The notes: a model not told the origin generated them from the letters alone. Numbered from the stretch's first letter, positions 35,183-48,500 are shown. The stretch is DNA of 64,000 nt from Pomphorhynchus laevis (GCA_012934845.2 WNNJ02000098.1:62001-126000); one strand, 5' to 3'. Numbers and translations: made by a program.

Positions 35183-36629
35183 TTTAACAACTTATAAATA
35201 GTCAATAATTCACTAATTGTAAATTTCACTGAGGGATGAAACTGTTGTGACCCTACAATTATTCGTCAATAAATTAAAATGACATTAGTTAAGTACAACT
35301 CAAAAGATCAGATAGAGACACTACAGGGAATATTTGATGTATCACATACATTTAACCGAATATTTTTATGGTCACAGCTTTCAAGGCCAATCGACCACCA
35401 TTCAAACTACACGAAATGCATAATATTGACATAACCCTATGCAGAAAGATTATTTGGCAACATCGTGAACAGGTATGTTACCTAACAAAAAAGAGAAATC
35501 TTCCTCGAACATCGCACATATCTAAGATTGACAATTTTGCCGTGTTTGTCACATTTCAAGAAAACATTACATAATCTGCATATATAATGGAAAAATTAAC
35601 AAATTCTCTTTCAATTACGTGAACGATTCTCTTTCGATTCAGATAATCAATTCTCTTTCGATATGAATGTACTTTAGAACTGGTACAATGAACTAGACAA
35701 CTTTTTAATTACACATTTCAATGTAAATTACAGTAGTTTTTCCCATCAAATGTCTTTAACTAAGATGCTTATATACTGAATTATTCAAAATTTACGAGAA
35801 TAATAAATGTTACTTTCTCGTCAAACATGCGAATATATCAGCTGGAGAGTATGTGCCACCATATACATTTTATTTCTCCAAGTCTAGTATTTATTTAACC
35901 CTAAAAAATAATTTTTTATTTTTTCATACAAAATTATTTTTCCCTAAAAATTTTGAAATTGATCCATATTAATGTTTTTATTCATTAAAATTAATGAGTT
36001 TAAATAGAGGATCGGATGTGTCGGCCATATTTCAAACATTTTAATTAGGAGTTGTGATCTAAGATGGTTTTTGTAAGTAATAGTTTCAGTCGGCTCTACA
36101 ACGAGTATCTTTATTTTGCTTAGAGAGTTGTTGATCTTCGTATGATTTATGTATAGATAACGCGCTATATTGTTTAAGCGAAACAAAGCATTAGCTATTC
36201 CGATAAGCTGAATATTAAATACTATATTACATGTTATTAGTATATTATATAGAACATCTATAAGTAGAACATTAAATACTATCCGTGACCAATTATGTGA
36301 CCTGAAATATTAAGAATATGTACGGATGCACCGTGTTTGAGGAAAAAATCTCAAAATTTTTACATTGTAACATATTGATATTTTTATACAAGCGTTCGAT
36401 AATAGAGTGGTAAAGTACATACTAAAATATTAAGTGTCCTCCTATTATTATCCTTAAGAGATATTTAATTTTTAATAATTAAAATTTAATTAATTTCTTA
36501 ATTTATATGGATACAAGTACATTTTTATTTTATCTGATTATCTCCCATTAAGAGCTTTTAACCTAGATCGCTTCAGAACTTTTACCTTAACATGGCTACC
36601 TACGCCCTTTGCTACTATCGATTTAGTGT
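35183..36629. other. AT-rich intergenic sequence
   Basis: No recognised gene. A possible unassigned exon at 35378-35472 is listed separately. Small frames at 35368 and 35944 have no domain. Confidence 0.4.
35378..35472 (+). other. Candidate exon of unknown gene
   Basis: A 95-bp open block (FKANRPPFKLHEMHNIDITL, then CRKIIWQHREQ) lies between TATGGTCACAG and CAG|GTATGT, good splice signals at both ends. I recognise no family and no partner exon. Low confidence. Confidence 0.2.
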
Positions 36630-37290
36630 TTAATGCATATCATGCATATTAGTTATGACTCTCATACCACTATCATATCTTCTCTCCTTTACTCAAGACT
36701 TGATTACGGTCCTAGTCTATTTTCCAACTCACCTAAATCCACACTTATTCCACTACAACGCATCGCAAACGCAGTCGTCCGAATTCTCCTCCGTCTTCGT
36801 CGTTTTGATTATACATCCCACCATCCGCGTCTTTCGATTTGCCTACCATTTATTGTCGTGTTCAAATTCGTCTTATTTTCATTGCCTTCCGCCTTGTCAC
36901 TTTTCTTACTCCTTCATTTCTCAACCTTCCTTTTCTCGGCAAGGAAGGTTGAGAAACTTATATTTGATATAAGTCAAAAAACAGGACAGGCTTTTCACCT
37001 GTCCTGTTTACTGTTAAAAAAGATTTATTTTAACGTGGCAAATGATGTTCTTTGAGTTCCCGTAATTCCCTTCTTTTACATCTCTCAGACTACTCTAACT
37101 CTTTTGGCTTCCGCTCCTTCCTTGTTGCGGATCCTCTCTCGTGGAACCATCTGCTTATTCATATACGCCAATCAATCTCAATGCTGGGTTTCAAACGCCA
37201 AATCCGATGTCATTTAAACAATATATTAATAAACCTGTATGACTTCTGTTTTTGTTAGTGAACTTGTAAGCGTGCAGCTGTCACGCATTT
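36630..37290 (+). mobile_element. Rearranged LINE B3 3' fragments
   Basis: Plus-strand B-type RT C-terminal sequence at 36640-36945, then a short inverted piece ending in a B/A 3' tail (36946-37046), then plus-strand B 3' end at 37047-37290 with the hairpin AAGCGTGCAGCTGTCACGCA. The turn at 36942 is palindromic (CAACCTTCCTTTTCTCGGC followed by AAGGAAGGTTGAG). Confidence 0.7.
36980..37008. repeat. Perfect 11-bp stem-loop
   Basis: AACAGGACAGG, loop CTTTTCA, CCTGTCCTGTT. On the minus strand it is followed by a T run, so it looks like a bacterial intrinsic terminator. In this animal context it is probably chance or a foldback junction. Confidence 0.5.
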
Positions 37291-37571
37291 GCAATTTGCC
37301 ATTTTGTCACGCATTTGTAAGGCAAATCGAGATAAGCAAGATGGTGAGATGTATGATAAAAACGACGAAGACGGCGGAGAACTCGGATGACTGCGTTGAT
37401 GATGCGTTGTAGTAGAATAGTGGATTTAGGTTAATTGGAAAATAGAATCTGACAGTAATAAAGTCTTGAGAAAATGAGAGACGATATGAGAGTCATACAT
37501 GAAGGGAAATCGATCAATCTACGAATGACGGAGATTACTGAGAATCAAGGTAGATGAGCGTTATTTATCTA
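37291..37571 (-). mobile_element. LINE B4, 3'-most surviving segment
   Basis: Minus-strand B-family RT thumb region (RRLIDFPSCMTLISS-like), cut by the A3 insertion at 37572. The same B copy resumes at 40438. Confidence 0.8.
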
Positions 37572-37577
37572 TAACAA

Positions 37578-40437
37578 TGGAAAGCGAAACATCACACTCC
37601 ATCCGAAACAAAGACAGAAATTTTCAAGTTGTCCACACCCGTCCAAAAATTCGATGGCGCTTCATCTCTCCTATGTGTCTTCTCCACTAGACTCTCACGG
37701 TTTCCGCCTCGGTCTCCTCAACACTAGATCTATTCTCAATAAATCCGATCTTATCCTCAACCTATTCACCAAGCAATCCATCAATCTCTTCTGCCTCACC
37801 GAATCCTGGCACTCAGATTCCGACGACCTTTCAATTCGCCGTCTGCTCTCTGTCGGTTGCTCCCTAGTCGAATCAGCCCGCCCCCTCAGCTCATGCCATT
37901 CTAAATTCTCTAATCATGGCGGCATCGTCGTATTCGCGCGTCACCCCGCGTCCCTTCGCAAAATCAATCCCCCTTTCAGTCCTTGCTCTTTTGAATTGCT
38001 CACTTGTCGTTATTCTAACCCGATCACTCTAGATCTCGCCATTGTATACCGTCCTGGCTCATCAGCTCCTACAGCCTTATTTTTTAGCGAACTCGCTGAC
38101 CTCCTTTCTCATTGTTCATTGTCCTCAATCCCTTCACTCGTTCTAGGCGACTTCAATATCCGCCTAGACCGCCCCTCTTCAACGGATTCCATCCGGTTCA
38201 TCAACATTCTATCCAACTACAATTACAAACTAATCTCCACTGCCCCCACACATATACTTGGTGGGGCGCTCGACATCATCGCTGTCCCCGATCATTTTGC
38301 TGCCTACACCTCACTGTCCATCTCTGATCCTGGTCTATCCGATCACTTTCTTATCAGCCTTGATCTCACTCGCAACCACACCCCTCCTCACACACCTACA
38401 ATCCTACGTCGCCCTTGGAGAAATCTTGACATCTCCCTTCTCCGCTCTGCCTTACTCAAATCGTCTCTATCATTACCCACAATAACTTATTCATCTCCTC
38501 ACGATCTCGCCTTTCTTTTCGACTCTGAACTCACATCCACTCTCGATATTCTCTTGCCCTTCAAGTCTCACCCACACCGTCGCTTGTACCGTAGCCCATG
38601 GTTTGACATCCAATGCCTACTCTCAAAGCGTCGACTCCGCCATGCTTTTCGAGTCTATCACCGCTCTCTCAGACGTAATTTCCGCTCGATCAGTCCGTCT
38701 TTCCGTGATTCCTATCTTGCTCTTCGCCGGTCTCATCTCAATCTACTACGTACCAAATGCAACTCCTTCTGGCAGCATAAAATCATCACTTCATTCAACT
38801 CTAAGACTCTCTGGCATACTTTTAACTCAATCCTTGCTCGCTCCTCTTCGCCGTGCAACATCAATGCCAATGATTATTCGTCATTTCTCCAGACTAAAGT
38901 ATCCACGTTGCTCTCTCACACCCCGGTCTCCATCCTATCCCACTCTGCCCAGTCTACTCTCATCCTTCCGGAACTCTTTCATCTTCTCCCTGTCTCACCT
39001 ACAGAAGTATCATCTGTCCTCATGTCCTTGCCCAACAAAACCTCACCTGCCGATCCCCTGCCTACTCACATATTAAAATCTATATGCTCATCGATATCCC
39101 CATTTCTCACAACCTTGTTTAACTCGTCCATCCGCAGTCGTATCTTCCATTCACACTGGAAATCCGCAATCGTTCGTCCCCTCCTTAAAAACAATCGCTC
39201 GACCCCTCCCTCTCTTCTAGCTATCGCCCCATTTCACTACTCCCTACTCATTTCTAAGCTCTTAGAACGCCTCATCTTAATACAAATCAACGCTTATCTC
39301 TCCTCATCCAATCTGTACCCTTCTTTCCAACCCGCTTTCCGCTCTAATCACTAGACAGAAATCGCATGCATAAAACTGTACAACGACTTACTCATTTCTC
39401 GAGACAAGGCTCTATATAGTATTCTCATGTCCCTCGACCTCTCCTCCGCATTCGACATTGTCGACCACTCCGTCCTCCTTTCTCGCCTTCGTTATGATTA
39501 CGGCTTTTCTTCCTCCTCCGTAGCATGGTTCGCCTCATATCTATCCGACCGTTCCTTTCGCGTCTGTTCTAATTCATCATCCTCCCCTCCCATCCCTATT
39601 TTTTTGCGGGGTCCCACAAGGTTCAGTCCTAGGTCTCCTGCTTTTCTCTCTTCTGCTTGGCGATCTATCTCCGTTTATCAAACCTTACTCCTTTAACGTC
39701 ATGCAATACGCCGATGACATTCTAATATATGCTCATGCCCACGCACATCGCATACACGATATCGGCATTTCTGCCTCCAACTGTCTTTCTTCTATCTACA
39801 AACGTCTCTCCAATCTCCATCTCGTTCTAAACCCCGACAAGTCCAAAATAATGTGGATCCTCCCCCGTAAACCAAGCATATCTCCTCCCACTGTATCTTT
39901 TGCCTCATCGATCATCCCTATAGTCCACAATCTCACTTTCTTAGGCTTCCATTTCGATGATCACATTTCCCTTAAACCCTTCGTCCGTGACAAGGTCCGC
40001 TCGTCTAACTTAATTCTCCGTGACATTCGCCGTATCCGCCCCCTTATCGACTTCCGTTCTTGTATGTCTCTTCTTTCATCGCTTCTTTTCCTTAAAATCG
40101 ATTACTGCCTTAGCCTTTTCGCCAATTCTCCAAAATCCATCATCCTACCCCTACAACGAATAATCAACACCGCCGTTCGAGTGCTCTTTCGTCTCCGTCG
40201 CTTCGACCACACATCGTTCCTAATTACTTCAACAACTACGGTCTCCGATCCTTCCTCGTCGCCGCCTCACTCGCCTGGAATCAACTCCCTCTCGACGTCC
40301 GCCGCGCCCCCTCCTTTATCACATTCAAACACCTCCTCCGTTCACACCTTATCGACACCTGATTCACAGTTTTGTTTTGTTGTGGTCATGTAAGCGTGCG
40401 CTGGCACGCATTTGCCAAGTTAAAATAAATCCTATTT
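37578..40437 (+). mobile_element. LINE A3, 5'-truncated, well preserved, inserted in LINE B4
   Basis: Contains almost all of ORF2 and the 3'UTR with the hairpin AAGCGTGCGCTGGCACGCAT and tail TAAAATAAATCC. TAACAA occurs directly before (37572-37577) and after (40438-40443). Near-open frames suggest a recent insertion. Confidence 0.92.
37654..40393 (+). pseudogene. LINE A3 ORF2 (endonuclease and reverse transcriptase)
   Basis: APE endonuclease: LLNTRSILNKSDLILNLF, FCLTESWHSD, IVYRPGSSAP, LVLGDFNIRLDRPSSTDS and DPGLSDHFL. RT: LPNKTSPADPLPTHILKSIC, SLDLSSAFDIVDHSVLLSRL, MQYADDILIYAH and LNPDKSKIMWILPRK. Breaks are one in-frame TAG at 39352, two compensating one-base shifts near 39190 and 39250, a slip in a T run near 39600 where GVPQG should be, and a deletion near 40215 that joins DHTS to the last 40 residues. 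These elements copy RNA into DNA at a nicked target; this copy cannot. Confidence 0.93.
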
Positions 40438-40657
40438 TAACAAAAAATTTAAGAATAAGTCTGTTGTCTAAATGGAAGACTAGGAAAACGAGATTGTCCA
40501 CGATAGGAAGAATTGTAGAATTTAATGATACAGAGGAAGGTTCTACGCCGAAGCGTCGAGGAAGGATCCACATTATTTTTGATTTATTAGGATTCAGAGA
40601 AAGACAAAGAGAAGACAGATGATTGAAAATTGAAACAAGACAGTTCGAAGCTGAAAC
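40438..40657 (-). mobile_element. LINE B4, small segment between A3 and D1
   Basis: About 220 bp of B-family RT (LNSTILPIVDNLVFLVFHLD; MWILPRRFGVEPSS) on the minus strand, bounded by two later insertions. Confidence 0.85.
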
Positions 40658-40845
40658 ACTAATAATAAAGGTTTTTTAATTCAAAAGGTTAAATGAGACA
40701 TACAAAACAGAAAAGTCAATAGTCAATAACAACCAAAAAAGTTTGTATTCAACCATGGTAGTCTTCTTAATACATCTTCTTACGGTCACAGGTCCATGGG
40801 AATCTGAGCCCACTAACCGATCCAACACGCCGCCTTTCGACTGAA

Positions 40846-43560
40846 CTACCCGGGGTCTTTCACCCCCCCCCGAAGAATCCAATCGAGACGGACTATGCTG
40901 GGTAAACAAGAGACGAGGAGCTTAAGAAACCTTAGCCTTTGCTCTGGTAAACGTGCTCTCGAAAAGAAGACTAATCCTGAGATAGCCCAAGTGCCCAAAA
41001 GGCGCACGTGGGCTTTCCCTTTCAACAACAGATGCTGAGCCCGTTTCAGGGCCAATCTAGGTTTCTTCAGGATACGTTTTAGTCTATCCAGGTCCAGCTT
41101 TCGACGACCAGTTCACCGTAACGGTGAATCCCAGGTATTTTACTCGACTTGTGAAAGTGGGAAGTGGTTCAGGGGCAAATATGAAAGAAAACGCCGAGAG
41201 TGCTAATCTCTTAAGTTTTTGCTTTGTAGCAGGGGTGCTATGAAAGAAGACCACCTGCGATTTAGCTGAGTTTAAAATAAGATTGGATATGGGTAACTGG
41301 TCTTTTAATCTTAAAAAGAAACTGCTGATGTCAGAGACAACGTCTTTACACCTATGTCTAGTGAACAGGGCTGTAGTGTCATCATCGTACACCACAAGAC
41401 GTTGTTTGCGTTTAAATATTTTGAATAATTTAATGGAGGCAGCAAGGTATAAGATAGGAGAAAGTGGGGAACCTTGAGGCACACCCGTAATAGGGTAGAA
41501 CTGACGCGCATCAGGGTCGTCTTCATAGTAAAAACGCTTGGTATACAGCAGGATCTCCACTCTGTTCACAATTCTCGCAGGCAACCCGAGAAACCAGAGA
41601 GAAGAGATCACAGAAAGAAATGGAGATGCGGTCAAATGCAGCAGAAAAATCAAGAAAAACAGCCAAAACTAGATGATGGCTACTATCCCGACAAAACTGC
41701 TCCACCTCACCAAATGCTGAATGAACCAAGCAACTTTTGACAAACCCATGAAAACCTGGAGGGATCAAATTACGCCAACTTAAATGGTCGCAGATTTTAC
41801 GCGCAAGCGCTTTTTCGTAAATCGACACGAGGGCATTTTGAATCGAAATGGGTCGCAGATCTTTAGGGCATGATCAGGATTTTTTCTTAGGAATAAAAAC
41901 ACGCTTACTAATATTGATGCCTGCTACATCGGATGGGGAGGCTAAAAGCATTGTGACGGCCACCTCTCTTCTCTGATCAGCTGTCAAAAGCTGACAGACC
42001 CGAGAAGAAAGTGGAGCGACGGATTTGGATGGTGCCCGGGAGTTGACCCCAGGAGTAAAGGATATCCGTGACAGATAGATCCCTACTCCTGAACTTACGC
42101 TAAGGCGAGATTGGTTGAGGTGATGAAGTGGCTCCATATTTGTGTAGGGCTAGTGACTCCTCTAAAACTCTATCAATGCCTACATTCCCTATCCAACCCA
42201 ATGCTCTATCCTTCCAGCAAACAAACTTCTCCTTCTTGAAAATCTTCCAAGAGGAAAATTGAGAAGGATTAAGACGAGCAATACTCGTCCTAATGGGGGA
42301 CATTGTGAGCAGAGCCCCCCCTTTGTTTGAGGTCTTGAGTGAAGAAACAGGAAGTTCTGGATTTACAAATAGATTTGAAATAGAGGCCGCTATCAACGCT
42401 TGGACCTCTCTTTGAAACGAAACCAAACGCTGATCCATAATCGACAACAGCTCGCTGTCGGACACCCTGGTTGCTGCCTGAGAAAAAGAATCAGGTGCCG
42501 GCTTAGACCAAAGGCTTAGACCATTGGCTCCAACCCAATGCCCTTTCCTTCCAACAAACAAACTTCTTCTTCTTGAAAATCTTCCAAAAGAAAGACTGAG
42601 AAGGAATAAGGCGAGCAATACTCGTCCCATCCTTACTCAGCTGGAACCTATATCTAGTGCTCCAGTATTCATTCGAGAGAGCATGTCTGGCGGAATTAGA
42701 GAGATTAGGGAGGTTAAGCAATTTCGCTTGGACCTTGAGTTTCGTCGGAGTGGGATTGTATATACGACCTTTATAGGTAGTCGATAGAAATCGCGGTAGC
42801 TTGCGAAAAGAGGTAGGTATTAAATTCGGTCAAACTCTCATTTCCTATTCTGGGAAAGAGTTGGATAGCCGCTTGAAAGAAGGCCACTCTGATCGGATCA
42901 AAGTGAAACCTCCTTCGAAGCAACGTATCTTCCTCAATTCTCCAACGAATTAGGTCATGAGAGGTGGACAATTGCTGGCGCGACTGCTCCGTGCAGAGGG
43001 GTTTTAACAACCACCTTGAGTGAAGCAGTAAAATGTCGAGGATAGAATTTGTTGATGTGCAATGAAAGGTAGGTGACGGGGTTTGTGAATAAGAACCGTT
43101 CCTAGCTCTGCAAAGTGCTGCATTGATTCAACGACCAATTTTGTCGTTGAAATCCCCAAGTATCATGTCGTAACCGCTGTCAATAATACCATCTAGGAGG
43201 TCACGGTTCATGTGAATTTTTCCTGGACAGATGTAGACATTGGCTAGACTGAGGCGTTTACAATTATTACTGAGTGAAACTACTGGACAAGAAAGGACTG
43301 ACATTAGTAGGTTAATAGGGGAGGACCTTAAGGAGCACTTAACTAAGGTTAAGAGTCCTTGAGATGAAGAGGAGTGATGTGGGGTTATGTACGGAGTATA
43401 GTGGGAACAGCTATGCTTTGGGCTAAATCGAGTAATGTCATGGGGAAGACGGATAGAACGAGTATCCTGAAAGACTATGACATCTGCATCTCTACCGGAT
43501 AGAAGTCTAAGGGCAGAAGCACCTCCCGAATTCCAACTGAAGGATATTCAGTGAAAAAGG
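40846..43560 (-). pseudogene. LINE D1 ORF2 (endonuclease and reverse transcriptase)
   Basis: The endonuclease lies at 43560-42780 (compare NILQWNSGGASALRHLSGR in D2). RT: AVFLDFSAAFDRISI, GVPQGSPLSPILYLAA, LVVYDDDTTALF where family members have an ADD motif, LNSAKSQVVFF and VKYLGFTVTVNWSSKA. The frame is broken near 41530, 41085 and elsewhere. The segment 42198-42300 is repeated at 42539-42635, with ORF1-like sequence between. Confidence 0.85.
42198..42635 (-). repeat. Internal duplication with extra segment in LINE D1
   Basis: About 100 bp (CTTGAAAATCTTCCAA, GCGAGCAATACTCGTCC) occurs twice, separated by about 240 bp that D2 lacks at the matching place (58200-58290). The extra segment translates on the minus strand to QRLVSFQREVQALIAASISN, resembling the D ORF1 start in D2. 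A template switch during reverse transcription would explain it. Confidence 0.6.
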
Positions 43561-43599
43561 CTCACGAGTACTCTGCATTGCATTAGATTAGCTGGGTGC

Positions 43600-44640
43600 G
43601 ATTGCCTTGATCTAGTCGAAGCTAGGGCGGAAAGATCGCCCTTTCCACCATAATCCCCTACTGGGGAAGACACTTGCCCACGGCATTATCTTCATTTCCC
43701 ATGAGTGCAACGGCATCATCTCCGGCCTTAGATTTTGATATTTTCCGTTCTTCACAGGAGGAACTCTTTGTGACGATGCTGCTCTTGTCTTTGATTTCTT
43801 CAAAGCCGGAGGGTCGGCGATTACTGGAGGGGTAAAAATAAGGCGAGCTGTTTCTGAATCAAGTTCTCCAATTGCTTGAAGATAGCTTGTCTTGTTGAGT
43901 CGACTAACCTGATGATGTCGTTGTCAGTCATTCTACCCGCAACTGTACCAAAAGTCACAGGGTTATCTTTTTTATTGAGGTGGGATGAGCAGTGTTGGGA
44001 ACAATACAGTTTGAAGTTCGCACACTTTCTGGACCACGCCGGATCGGCTCCTCCACAATTTGAACACTTGGGCTGAGAGGAGCACTTCCCGCCAACTTGC
44101 GGTCAATTCTTTAAGCCGCATACCCCACAAGACTTCTCCTTAACACATCCAGAGCCCATGTGGCCCCATTTGTGGCAAGTATTGCAGTGCGGGTAAGTTA
44201 GCTCGTCAGTGCTTATGAGTTTAAACATTTGGTTATGTCCCAAAAATGGGTTACAGGCGGCTTTTGTTAGAATCTCATCATTATCAATGGAAGAGGACGC
44301 AAGAGCTATCGGGAAAGGAAATCCGTTCTTCCCAGTCATGTACCGAAGTTTGTTAGTCCAAATAGTCTCTTTATAGACTCAATATCCTTCTCATCCAGGA
44401 GGGGAGGAAGATTCGAAATTTTGATGGAAGCTTGAATAGGTTTAAATTGTATTGTGTCAGCATCCATTAATTCGTCGTGGAAAAAGTTTCATACTCCTTC
44501 GCAAGGTCCCAGGAAACGAATGAGATCTTGATTTCAGTTTCAAAGTAGCGTACTGAGTGGAATAGGACTCTATTATTATATTTTTCAGTAAACTTCCGCA
44601 GGAATATGTTAAATAACTTATGGCGCTCTATTGGCGCTGA
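43600..44640 (-). pseudogene. LINE D1 ORF1 (CCHC nucleic-acid binding protein)
   Basis: The clearest block is CNTCHKWGHMGSGC, a CCHC zinc knuckle, followed by CGVCGLKN at 44103-44160. Upstream is an RRM-like stretch with ASIKISNLPPLLDEKDI. Downstream the minus strand holds a third Cys-rich group. Several frameshifts. Such proteins coat element RNA. Confidence 0.75.
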
Positions 44641-44919
44641 TAGCTTAATAACCGCCAGATTTTTTTCATTTGAGTATTAGGAGAAGTTCCCCAATTACCT
44701 CTTTTACGGTAGATGACAACAACCCATTTACCTCGTTTGATATTGTAGACGAAGTTACCAGCATTTTTTTGTGTTTATACGGTATTCTCCGATTTCTGTT
44801 GCAATTGTATAATCCTTTGATCCTCCGATAACGCACAATTGGCTCATTGAATTTTTGATCATTAGATTGTAAGTGGTTAATTAAGTAGCCAAGAAAGTTC
44901 AAATTAGTGAGAAAACTAA

Positions 44920-45428
44920 GATCATGAATACAATAAGCAGGTGCGTGAGCATGAATGATAATGTCATAAGCATATTGCATAAGATGAAAATTAAATGTAT
45001 GAGAAATAGAAGACAAATCACCGAGAAGAAGAGAGAAAAACAAAGGGCCTAATACGGAGCCTTGTGGAACACCGGACGGAATGGAAGAAGAATAAGAAAG
45101 AGAATAGTTAAAAAACGCGAAAAGTACGGTTTGATATATATGAAGAAAACCAAGCCACAGTGTGTAAAGAGAAGCCATAATTATACCGAAAACGATGGAG
45201 AAGAATCGAGTTATCGACGATGTCGAAAGCAGATGATAGATCAAGAGAAACTATGACACTACATAATTTTTGATCGCGCGAGATGAATAAGTCGTTATAA
45301 ACTTTAAGACGGGCAATTTCAGTAGAGTGATTAGAGTGAAAAGCAGCTTGGAAGGGAGGGAACAAGTTGGAGGAAAATAGATATGCATTAACTTGCTTGA
45401 GAACAAGACGCTCAAGGAGTTTAGAGAG
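44920..45428 (-). mobile_element. LINE B4, RT segment between D1 and the Gypsy element
   Basis: FQAAFHSNHSTEIARLKVYN, SLDLSSAFDIVDNSILLHRF, GVPQGSVLGPLFFSLLLGDL and MQYAYDIIIHAHAPAY. The catalytic YADD has become YAYD and at least one frameshift separates the blocks. GAGAG at 45424-45428 is one half of the Gypsy target duplication. Confidence 0.88.
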
Positions 45429-45549
45429 TGTCGTAATGTAAACGAAGTCTAAACCAAAGAGGTTTTATTTATCAATCTAGAAAACAATCAGTTTATAAAA
45501 ACAGTTATATATACTCATGTCAATTAGAGATTATTGACTATATACCACA
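45429..45549 (-). repeat. 3' LTR of the Gypsy element
   Basis: 121 bp, TG...CA on either strand, nearly identical to 49206-49326. Preceded on the coding strand by an AGGGGAAGAA purine tract. Confidence 0.92.
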
Positions 45550-48500
45550 TTCTTCCCCTACATAATAGTTTGAAAGATAAGCAGGTTGACCTCGCTGTCT
45601 TTTACTTCTTCGTACCTCGTTGTTAGATTGGTTGACTTGAGTAGTAATCGTCTGCCTATCCAAATTCAAGTTTGATTGGGTTGATGTAGCTTCTTCGTTG
45701 CTATTTCCGTCCATTGCTTGGGAGGAGGCTTCCTCAAAGTTTGATAAGTTAAGATCTTGGCTTATGGATGTCGTTGTTGGATGTAGGAATTCCTTTTGGT
45801 TAGTATTGTTTGACTCTGCAATTGTTCCATCACGACAATGATAGTTGATCTTCAGGGCAAGGTGTAGTCCCGCGTTGAAACGTGGAAACGTGCCCACTTT
45901 TTAGTTGTATTCTAGCGTAGTGCTGGTTCGATTCTAGCAACAGTGCTTCTTGTACCACATTGTCTCCTTTATTACGACAACGAACCAGAACCGGCCCCAA
46001 ATTTAAAAGCCAACTTGGTAGCGAACGGCCTGTTGAAGATCCTCGGTCGTACTTGAACATACGTTCATGAGGCGTTGCGTTGGTAGATGTACACAGCAAA
46101 CACCGAATTGAGTTCAGCACAGAAGGCAAAACTGACGCCTAAGACTGTATTGGTAATTTCGCATCCAACACCGATAACTGAATTCCACGCCATATCGTTC
46201 CATTTAATCGCTCACATTGGCCATTGCCCCGCGGATTGTAAGAAGAAGTTTGGCTTGTAGCAATCCCAAGTGAAGATGTAAACACTTTGAATTCGCGTGA
46301 CACAAAAGCGCTTCCTCGGTCTGAGTGCAAATATTTCGGTGTCCCAAAAAGGTAGAAAAGCTGCTTTAAGCATGTTATAACTGATTCGGCAGAAGTATCA
46401 CAACACGGAAATGCCCACGGAAACCTTGAAAACTCATCGACGACCGTCAGTATATATTTTGCGTTTGTTTTACTGGGAAGTGGACCCTTGAAGTCGATTG
46501 ACAAACTTTCAAACGGTTGAAGTGATTTGATTAAGACGCTGTTGGGAGGACGATAGAATCTCGGCTTTATCTTTGCACACGTTGAACAAGAGTTTACAAC
46601 TTCCCGTATATCACTTAAAGAAAATGGCAAATTCTTCGCCCTGACATAATGCCACAATCTTGTCTGACCAGGATGACATAGTGAACGGTGTAATTTTATT
46701 AAGTCTGATTGAGAAGTCGTTACGCCGGAGCATGCTAGTCGTGATAAAGCGTCCGCTGCTACGTTGTCAACGCCGGGACGATAAATGATCTCAAAGCGAA
46801 ATTGGGATAACTCTAATCGCCAGCGTTCAATTTTTTCATTTATTATCATATTCGAATGTGAAGACATCATATAAGCAACTGATCTTTGATCTGTAATAAC
46901 TCGAAATGGACGTCCAATGAGGTAGTGACGCCATTCTTTAAGAGCTTCAGTTATTGCCAGAGCTTCTAATTCAATCGCTGGATTGCGCTTTTCATGTTTG
47001 GACAGTACTCGCGAAAAAAAAGCAACTGGTCTACCATGCTGGCTCAAGGTAGCCGCTATCGCTACTTTTGATGCATCTGTCTCTACTTCAAACGGTAAAT
47101 TTTCATCTATACACGAACGGAAGGCACACATTAAAGCTGCTTTTATATCCTTTAAACTCTTCATTGCTGATTCACCCATGGGAAAATTTGTCTCTGTAGC
47201 AAAATCTCGAGCGCGGTGCGCAAAACCAGATATCCAGCGACAATAGTAAGTTAGCAACCCCCGCAGATGGGAATGTTCGGTTGCATCCGTCGGATTCTTG
47301 AGCTCGAAGATTGGTCTAGTTCGTCGTGGGTCGGGCTTAATCATTCCGTTCTCAATACACTGTCCCAAAACGCTTATTGACTCGGATGCGAACACACTCT
47401 TGGTTTCGTTTAATGTTAGATGTTATTTTCTTGCCATGGCTAAGAATTTCTGGAGGTTTGCGTTATGCTCTTCCCTATTCTTTCCTGCAATTAAAATGTC
47501 GTCGAGATACGAAAAGACACCAGACAATGCTTCTCTGTCAATTAAACTATTCATGATGCGCTGGAACACTGCTACACCGTTTGTGAGCCCGAAAGGCACT
47601 CGTTTGTATTGATAAAGGCCTTCAGCAGCCTCGAAAGAGGTGAACTCTTTTTCGGATTGTAAAATAGGTAGTTGATTGTAGGCATCTTTCATATCCACGC
47701 ATGAGAATATTCGATAGTTCGAAAGCTTGTCTATTAAATCATCCGTTCGTGGCAAGGGAAATGCGTCGAGCAATGTGAATCGATTGATCGTCCGTGAATA
47801 GTCGATCACCATTCTTTGTTTTCCCTGAGAATTTGTAACAATGAGTGCTTGTGCCCTCCAGGGGGATGAACTTGATTATATGATGCCGTTTTCGAGAAGT
47901 CGCTTTACTTCTGATTTAATAAATGCGTCCTGACTAGGAGTTCGTCGACAAGATTTTGTTTGCAATGGACGAATATCGATACTCCTATGTTCAAATAACG
48001 GATGTGGTTCAACATGCATTGCTTCCAGGGCCCCAATAACAATCGGTGCATGCATTCCTCCAAACTCCAGTGCAAGATGCTTGAAACGCCTGAGAAAAGG
48101 ATGGCCCAAAATTACATCAGCACAAAGGTTGTCTAGAACAAAACACTTGACACCATAATATTTTTCGCCCATTAACTCCAAATCGAGAGCAACTGTTTCC
48201 CTCAATACCCTTTGAAAAGAAGACGATGCCATCCGAGCAATTTCGTAACACTTAGTAGTTGACCGTTTACAACGTTTTATCATGTTTGACGATATAAAAT
48301 TTGAACTGCTACCAGTATCTATCAGAGCATTCATTTTGATACCGTAAGCCATTATAGAAACCATGGCGTTCTTGAGACCCGGAGAAGAAAGCTGTGAAAT
48401 TTGAGCAATCTCTATTGAATTCAAGTCAATCGAATTGCGCTTCCTGGACATGCACATTTTGGCAAAATGACCGACTTTTTGACACGATCGGCATTTAACT

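Larger units (their letters stand above)
40663..44914 (-). mobile_element. LINE D1 (R1/I/Jockey-like), apparently full length, inserted in LINE B4
   Basis: ACTAA flanks it at 40658-40662 and 44915-44919, and the B sequence GATCTTAGTGTTTC is continuous once it is removed. On the minus strand it has an ORF1 with a CCHC region, an ORF2 with endonuclease and RT, and a 3' end with an A-rich stretch (AAAAAACCTTTATTA). Frames carry many breaks, so it is inactive. It is about 4.25 kb long. Confidence 0.88.

Noticed and set aside
36980-37008. Bacterial-type terminator suggesting contamination or transfer
   Set aside because: It lies in a junction of LINE fragments; nothing bacterial surrounds it.
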